From an uncultured Oscillospiraceae bacterium (GTDB lineage: Bacteria; Bacillota; Clostridia; Oscillospirales; Oscillospiraceae), in contig CAKTOF010000008.1 of assembly GCA_934589675.1 (NCBI GenBank), positions 35,875-99,874 of the forward strand: DNA of 64,000 nt, in the 5' to 3' direction. The notes beneath the pieces were generated by a model. The model made no database searches. It saw nothing but the letters and a program-made list of their open reading frames with translations, and had not been told where the DNA came from. Every line of letters starts with the position of its first letter. Position 1 is the first letter of the stretch. Made by a program: the position numbers and the translations under genes. Shown one piece after another: positions 59,919 through 64,000 of the stretch.

Positions 59919-60302
59919 CTAAATCGTGTCGATCACGCCCGCCAGATACGTCGGCGAAATGGAGGCGTAAATGAAATTATCGACCAGCTGATCCTTCACC
60001 GCCTGCCGCACATCGGCGGCAAGCATTCCGTCCGCATTCTCATCGACCAACAGCAGGATCTTGCACTCCCATCCGAGCTTTTTTACGTCGTTTCGGATCT
60101 TCATTCGTTCGCTCAGCTCCCAGATGCCCTGCCGTATGACCTCCATCACAAGCACATTGGCGCGGCAGGCTCTGCACAATGCGACCGTTTCTTCCGGACT
60201 TGAAGAACGGTAGACGATATAATCCGGATCGCTGGTCGTAAGTGCCTGCATGACTGCCTCAGCCGAAAGGCCGCCCTTCATATCCAGTACAATTCTTCGC
60301 AT
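59919..60302 (-). CDS. Receiver-like (CheY-fold) small protein
   Basis: 127 aa. Alternating beta strands and helices (RRIVLDMKGGLSAEAVMQAL...YIVYRSS...NVLVMEVIRQG...KILLLVDENADG...DNFIYASISPTYL) suggest a receiver fold. The usual DD pair and phospho-Asp motif are not clear (LVMEVIRQG replaces LxDxxMP), so it may be a pseudo-receiver. It is the first gene of the minus-strand run of seven. Confidence 0.6.
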   Translation of the reverse strand: MRRIVLDMKGGLSAEAVMQALTTSDPDYIVYRSSSPEETVALCRACRANVLVMEVIRQGIWELSERMKIRNDVKKLGWECKILLLVDENADGMLAADVRQAVKDQLVDNFIYASISPTYLAGVIDTI

Positions 60303-60475
60303 CTGCGCTTTCCACCGCCTTTCGCTTCTGTCGGATACTGCATCTATATTTTATCCGATGTTTTCCATCCGCTCCCCATCCCATTGGATAGGTTTTTCAA
60401 TTATTTTTTATTGGAAAATACCCGTATTGCCTGTCCGCACCCAGCTTCGGGCTCGATTTTTGCGGCATCCCATAG

Positions 60476-60518
60476 AAAAAGGGCTTGCCGTCTGCAGCTG
60501 GCAGACAGCAAGCCCTTT
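60476..60518 (-). terminator. Terminator of azlCD
   Basis: GGGCTTGC/GCAAGCCC with an inner GTCTGC/GCAGAC pairing and AAAAA/TTTTT; the T-run is on the minus strand. The remainder of 60303-60593 is AT-rich and shows no gene. Confidence 0.88.
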
Positions 60519-60593
60519 GGGTCACCGGATGCTTCTATCCTATTGATAATGGCAGGCCAGCCCGGCCGGATCCTCGCCCAACCGTGTGCCCCC

Positions 60594-60893
60594 TCAAAGC
60601 AGAAACTGCAAGCAAATCACGCTTCCGCAGCAGAGCAGCGACACCGGCAGCAGCCCGAGGCCGAGCCAAGCGCCCACGATCCCGATGAGCATGGCCGCGC
60701 CGCCGACGAGCGGCGACCCCGTGATGGTCGTGATGGCCGGGAAAGTCATGACCGCGAGCGTCACATACGGCACATAGTAGAGAAACGAGCGCAGGAACAC
60801 GCTGCGGATCGGCCTGCGGATGAGCGTGAGCGGCAACGCGCGGATGAGATACGTCGTCAGTGCCATGGCCGCGATGTAGAGATAGATCTTCAT
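60594..60893 (-). CDS. azlD: AzlD-family branched-chain amino acid export subunit
   Basis: 99 aa with three hydrophobic segments (YLYIAAMALTTYLIRALPLTLIRR and similar). This is the short partner of AzlC; together they export branched-chain amino acids or azaleucine in Bacillus. ATG 60893 overlaps the azlC stop by 4 bp. Confidence 0.9.
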   Translation of the reverse strand: MKIYLYIAAMALTTYLIRALPLTLIRRPIRSVFLRSFLYYVPYVTLAVMTFPAITTITGSPLVGGAAMLIGIVGAWLGLGLLPVSLLCCGSVICLQFLL

Positions 60894-61618
60894 GCGCCCG
60901 CCCCCTGTTCTCCGTTTTCCTGCGCAGCTTCATCCCTGCGCGGGAAGAGCGCGGCAGCGGTGGCCGAGATCGCAACGGTCAGGATCAGGATCCGCATTCC
61001 ATCCGACAGCGCCGGCAGCAGCTTCTCCGCAGCGAAGCTCAGCGCGAAGCTGACCGCGATCAGGCCGAGCACAATGCGGTTTTTCTTGCCCTCCGGCACA
61101 ATGATCGCAAGGAACATGCCGTAGAGCATCACAGAAAATCCAGCCATGGCCCACTGCGGGAGGATCCCTCCGGCCAGCGCGCCGAGCAGCGTGCCGAGGC
61201 TCCAGCCCGGGATAGCCACGCACATTGCGCCGATGAAATACCAGACGTTGAGGTACCCCGGCTGCGCAATGGCAAGCCCGAACAGCTCGTCCGTCACATC
61301 AAAGCCGATGAGCAGCCGGAACCCCAGCCCCGTCTCCGGCGAGAGCCGCTGGCTGAGCGCGCAGCTCATCAGCAGATAGCGCGCGTTGATGATCAGCGTC
61401 ATCAGCACGATCATCCAGAGCCCGGCGTCCTCCGCAATGACTGTGATGCCGCCGTATTCTCCGGCGGAAGCGTTATTGAGCAGGCTGATAAGCACGCTTT
61501 GCAGCGCGTTCATGTGCGCCGCAGCGCACGCGATCCCGATCCCGAAGCCAACGGCCAGATAGCCGAGCCCGACCGGTATGCCGTCGCGCATTCCCTGCAA
61601 GAATTTCTGTCGATTCAT
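60890..61618 (-). CDS. azlC: AzlC-family transporter
   Basis: 242 aa with seven or eight TM segments; family features GMRDGIPVGLGYLAVGFGIGI near the start and LIINARYLLMSCALSQRL in the middle. A TATAAT box on the minus strand (61655-61650) lies 32 bp upstream of ATG 61618. Confidence 0.9.
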   Translation of the reverse strand: MNRQKFLQGMRDGIPVGLGYLAVGFGIGIACAAAHMNALQSVLISLLNNASAGEYGGITVIAEDAGLWMIVLMTLIINARYLLMSCALSQRLSPETGLGFRLLIGFDVTDELFGLAIAQPGYLNVWYFIGAMCVAIPGWSLGTLLGALAGGILPQWAMAGFSVMLYGMFLAIIVPEGKKNRIVLGLIAVSFALSFAAEKLLPALSDGMRILILTVAISATAAALFPRRDEAAQENGEQGAGA

Positions 61619-61852
61619 GGAACTCTCTTTTCAAATGGAAATCCACTTGATTATAGCGCGTTTTTCTGCATATAGGAATAGGCGACTTCATAAAAATTCA
61701 CGAAGAAATGCCCGCGCTTCCGGTCGGAATGCCATCGTAGCCGTATCAACAAAGCGTTGAGCCGTGCGTCCAGAAACTCTCGCAGACGCAGAACTTGACA
61801 CTTGCCGCAAAAAATGATACCGTCAAGGAAACCGCACAAGGAGGCTATTTCC

Positions 61853-62224
61853 ATGAAACTCATCCATACCGAGAAAGCCCCGGCCGCCATCGGCCCGTAC
61901 AGCCAGGCGTTCATCACCGGCTCGCTGCTCATCACGTCCGGCCAGATCCCGGTCGACCCGGCCACCGGCGAGATCGCCGGCACGACGATCGAATCGCAGG
62001 CCGAGCAGGTCATGAAGAACCTTGGCGCCGTCCTCGAGGCAGCCGGCGCGAAGTTTGAAAACGTCGTCAAGACGACGTGCTTCCTCGCCGACATGGGCGA
62101 TTTTGCCGCGTTCAACGACGTCTACGGCAAGTATTTCACCGGCAAGCCGGCCCGCAGCTGCGTCGCCGTCAAGTCTCTCCCGAAGAATGTCCTCTGCGAG
62201 GTCGAGCTCATCGCCGAGGTCTGA
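61853..62224 (+). CDS. ridA: RidA-family enamine/imine deaminase
   Basis: 123 aa, the full RidA length. The family block PAAIGPYSQAFITGSLLITSGQIPVDPATGE is present, with the substrate-binding Arg in GKPARSCVAV and the closing VLCEVELIAEV. It hydrolyses reactive 2-aminoacrylate-type enamines to keto acids and ammonia. AAGGAGG (61838-61844) sets ATG 61853. A TTGACA at 61795-61800 may be the -35 element, though the -10 is unclear. Confidence 0.93.
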   Translation: MKLIHTEKAPAAIGPYSQAFITGSLLITSGQIPVDPATGEIAGTTIESQAEQVMKNLGAVLEAAGAKFENVVKTTCFLADMGDFAAFNDVYGKYFTGKPARSCVAVKSLPKNVLCEVELIAEV

Positions 62225-62237
62225 TCCCCAGCAAAGC

Positions 62238-62273
62238 AGCCGGCCGGAGGCAACCGCCCCCGGCCGGCTTTTT
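62238..62273 (+). terminator. Terminator of ridA
   Basis: A perfect 10-bp stem (AGCCGGCCGG / CCGGCCGGCT) with a 12-nt loop and TTTTT. The pseudogene junction lies immediately after it. Confidence 0.9.
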
Positions 62274-63498
62274 CGCAGGTCTGCGCCTTTGTCAGGATGA
62301 CCTCGTTGTCCTGCAGCGGCTTTCGAATGTCGAGATACCCCTCCATAACGCGGCCGCCGTCGCGCTGGTAGCCCTCAGCCATGCTCCGGCTGTCCGTAAA
62401 GTAGAAGCCCTGCCCCTCCATGGAGCCGTGTTGACTCATGTAGTCGTAGGAGAACGTGTTGAAGTCCGCGCCGGTTCCGTGGTAGACGGTTTTGAGCTGC
62501 CCGCTCTCGTTCCGCACCTTCGACTCCGCGAAGTATTCCTGCTGCGCTTCCGTTAGCTTCCGCCCGTCGCTGTCCAGCTCGCGGGAAAAATCCTGCTTGA
62601 CTTCCGGCGCGTTCTGGGTTACACTGTCATTGACGGCGGATGTGCGCGATTTTCCGCGCGGCCCCGTCGGAAGTAGGATGTGTCCGACTCGACGGACTGC
62701 CCTACTTTTTTTATTGGCCCGATGTCATAAAGAATTTTTCTCCCGTCTGCAGCGTTCGCAACGTTCAAGGTTGCCTCCCAGATTGTTCCATTCCTGTCCT
62801 GAACATAGGTTGTCCAATAATCCCAGTTATTTTTCCCGTAATCGTCCAGCCAGCCGTGTGGGTATGCTGGGTTCTTGCTCGCATCAAAGCTCGCTGTCTC
62901 GATTAACTCGTCGAGAAGTACGACAGTTTCCTGCTTCGTCTCATTTCCGATATACTTTGTCGTCAGGTCTTTGTTGACCAGCTTATTCTTTCCGTTGCGG
63001 TTTTTGAAGCGTTCTTCTGGCTTTGCAATCGAAATGTCTATGGCATCCCCCGCGCTGTCATAGGCCGTAAATACCTCGCCGCCAAGTTCTTTGACGCGTT
63101 CCTTGACCATTTCGATTCTTTCTTTCGGTGTCAGATTTTCAAGCAGCGTTGAATCCAGATGAACGCCAATGCCGTAGTCTTCCTGATCGCTACCGATGAT
63201 CTTGTCGATAGAGAACTTCTGCCCCTTCGCCGCCTTCGTCTCTTCCCGGACTTCCCGCGCCGCACGCCCGGACTCCACGAGGAACACGGCCGCGTCGCCC
63301 TCTTCTGCAAAGCCATCGAACATATTCATGAACCCGAGCGCGTCGCAGATTGCTTCCTCCCAGACCTCATTCGCGGTCAGCTCCGTGCTGCCGTATGCGT
63401 CGATGTACATTCCGGAGAGGCGGTCGATCTCTTCCGGCGAATACACGTCGTTCAGCTTCGCCCGGACAGCGTCAACATTGACCTCTCCGTTCTTGATT
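62274..63498 (-). pseudogene. Frameshifted and truncated mobile-element (phage/ICE) polyvalent protein
   Basis: Two reading frames on the minus strand encode adjoining parts of one protein. The first (63498 to about 62672) reads IKNGEVNVDAVRAKLND...YSPEEIDRLSGMYIDAYGS and ends in an out-of-frame tail at 62619. The second continues from about 62672 (PTGPRGKSRTSAVNDSV...NAPEV, then LTEAQQEYFAESKVR...YHGTGADFNTF). This is the pattern of large phage/ICE proteins that end in an ADP-ribosyltransferase-like polyvalent domain. There is no start codon (a stop lies at 63499) and no natural C-terminus. A single-base indel near 62672 separates the frames. Confidence 0.75.
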
Positions 63499-63560
63499 CA
63501 CTGGCTCCAAGCGCGTGAGTCACAGCTTGCGCGTATATATCATACCACAAAATGGACATC

Positions 63561-63597
63561 AAAAAAAGACGCCTTGAAGCAAATGCTTCAAGGCGTC
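63561..63597 (-). terminator. Terminator of the right-hand tRNA/rRNA operon
   Basis: A perfect 13-bp stem (GACGCCTTGAAGC / GCTTCAAGGCGTC) with AAAT loop and seven T on the minus strand, just after tRNA-Trp. Confidence 0.93.
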
Positions 63598-63598
63598 C

Positions 63599-63674
63599 TG
63601 GCAGGGGCAGAAGGGATCGAACCCTCGGCCTACGGTTTTGGAGACCGCCGCTCTACCAGCTGAGCTATACCCCT
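63599..63674 (-). tRNA. tRNA-Trp (CCA anticodon)
   Basis: Reverse strand: acceptor AGGGGTA/TGCCCCT, anticodon arm with loop CTCCAAA (anticodon CCA), T-arm and encoded CCA end. It follows 5S rRNA in the order 5S-Asn-CAT-Trp. Confidence 0.94.
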
Positions 63675-63708
63675 ATGTTGATCTATTTCAAGGCTGTTGC
63701 CGAATCGG

Positions 63709-63785
63709 TGGTGGGCCTTCAGGGACTTGAACCCGGGACCGGACGGTTATGAGCCGTCTGCTCTAACCAACTGAGCTAAAGGCCC
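63709..63785 (-). tRNA. tRNA with CAT anticodon (elongator Met or Ile2)
   Basis: Acceptor GGGCCTT/AAGGCCC, anticodon arm GACGG-CTCATAA-CCGTC, encoded CCA. The G1-C72 pair and the anticodon stem exclude initiator tRNA. The body resembles lysidine-modified tRNA-Ile2 as much as elongator Met, so the identity is left open. Confidence 0.88.
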
Positions 63786-63841
63786 ATTTTAGCTTTAATA
63801 TTGATATTGCCGCCACGTTACCGTGACGGCAATACCGTGTT

Positions 63842-63917
63842 TGGCTCCCCAAGTAGGACTCGAACCTACGACACCGCGGTTAACAGCCGCGTGCTCTACC
63901 GACTGAGCTATTGAGGA
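63842..63917 (-). tRNA. tRNA-Asn (GTT anticodon)
   Basis: Acceptor TCCTCAA/TTGGGGA, anticodon arm CGCGG-CTGTTAA-CCGCG (anticodon GTT), encoded CCA. Confidence 0.94.
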
Positions 63918-63926
63918 ATATAAATG

Positions 63927-64000
63927 TTGGCGTTACCTATCTTCCCGTGCAGTCGCCCGCAAAGTATTGTCGGCGCAAGTGAGCTTAACTTCCGTGTTCG
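63927..64000 (-). rRNA. 5S rRNA, 3' part (partial)
   Basis: On the minus strand the segment reads CGAACACGGAAGTTAAGCTC at the window edge and ends GGGAAGATAGGTAACGCC, the conserved middle and 3' end of 5S rRNA. About 74 nt are inside the window; the rest, and presumably 23S and 16S, lie to the right. Confidence 0.9.

Noticed and set aside
62122..62273. Continuation of the minus-strand pseudogene frame into ridA
   Set aside because: Past 62274 the frame reads through the ridA terminator and antisense ridA sequence. The mobile-element homology stops at that junction.

Overview
The window looks like a chromosome segment of an anaerobic, high-GC Firmicute, most likely from the Oscillospiraceae or a related gut clostridial group. 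This placement is inferred. The support is strong AGGAGG-type ribosome binding sites, sigma-A promoters, LPxC-type lipoproteins with Ser/Thr/Pro linkers, and a gene stock of flavin/FeS ene-reductases, acyl-CoA enzymes and AzlCD, SufSE and SSS-family proteins. No taxonomic marker was compared.

Layout. 1-1.75 kb (-): sugar-type ABC importer (ATPase cut by the left edge, substrate-binding lipoprotein). 2.1-6.9 kb (+): an old-yellow-enzyme (OYE) type reductase, tRNA-Thr, and a soluble molybdopterin oxidoreductase with its ferredoxin-like subunit. 6.96-7.2 kb: a fold-back repeat. 7.3-23.4 kb: a block with different codon usage (Arg CGG, Leu CTG). It holds thiolase, crotonase, 3-hydroxyacyl-CoA dehydrogenase, MaoC hydratase, a KAS III/HMG-CoA-synthase-like enzyme, a complete Liv-type ABC importer, three alpha/beta hydrolases, a CoA-transferase, a metallo-beta-lactamase-fold hydrolase and a TetR regulator. 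Together these read as an uptake and CoA-dependent breakdown (or remodelling) route for an unidentified carboxylic acid or ester.

23.5-34.2 kb: an NhaC-type antiporter; a minus-strand operon of a fucose/arabinose isomerase-like protein, a small ACP-like protein, a SufS-type cysteine desulfurase and SufE; a divergent SSS symporter; a PucR regulator with a perfect palindrome at its promoter; and a DUF401 permease. 34.4-39.1 kb: a PocR-domain sensor kinase and AraC-type response regulator divergent from a second OYE reductase. 39.1-40.6 kb: a hairpin array and two small membrane proteins. 40.8-46.4 kb: a complete Dpp/Opp-type importer. 46.5-51.5 kb: LysR plus NUDIX, divergent from a Zn-alcohol dehydrogenase, a third OYE reductase and a VOC protein.

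51.7-54.0 kb: pyrB carrying a PyrI-like zinc domain behind a probable attenuator, then an RlmI-type methyltransferase. 54.1-54.6 kb: five tRNAs (Gly, Arg, His, Gln, Lys), followed by a hairpin-rich stretch that repeats the 3' end of tRNA-Lys. 55.0-60.3 kb (-): seven mostly uncharacterised envelope and zinc-ribbon genes. 60.6-62.2 kb: azlCD and ridA. 62.3-63.5 kb: a frameshifted remnant of a mobile-element protein. 63.6-64 kb (-): tRNA-Trp, a CAT-anticodon tRNA, tRNA-Asn and the 3' part of a 5S rRNA, so an rRNA operon lies beyond the right edge.

No CRISPR array, transposase or integrase was seen. The best candidates for undescribed biology are the 7.3-23.4 kb acyl-CoA/transport island, the isomerase/ACP-like/SufS/SufE operon, and the 55-60 kb zinc-ribbon cluster.
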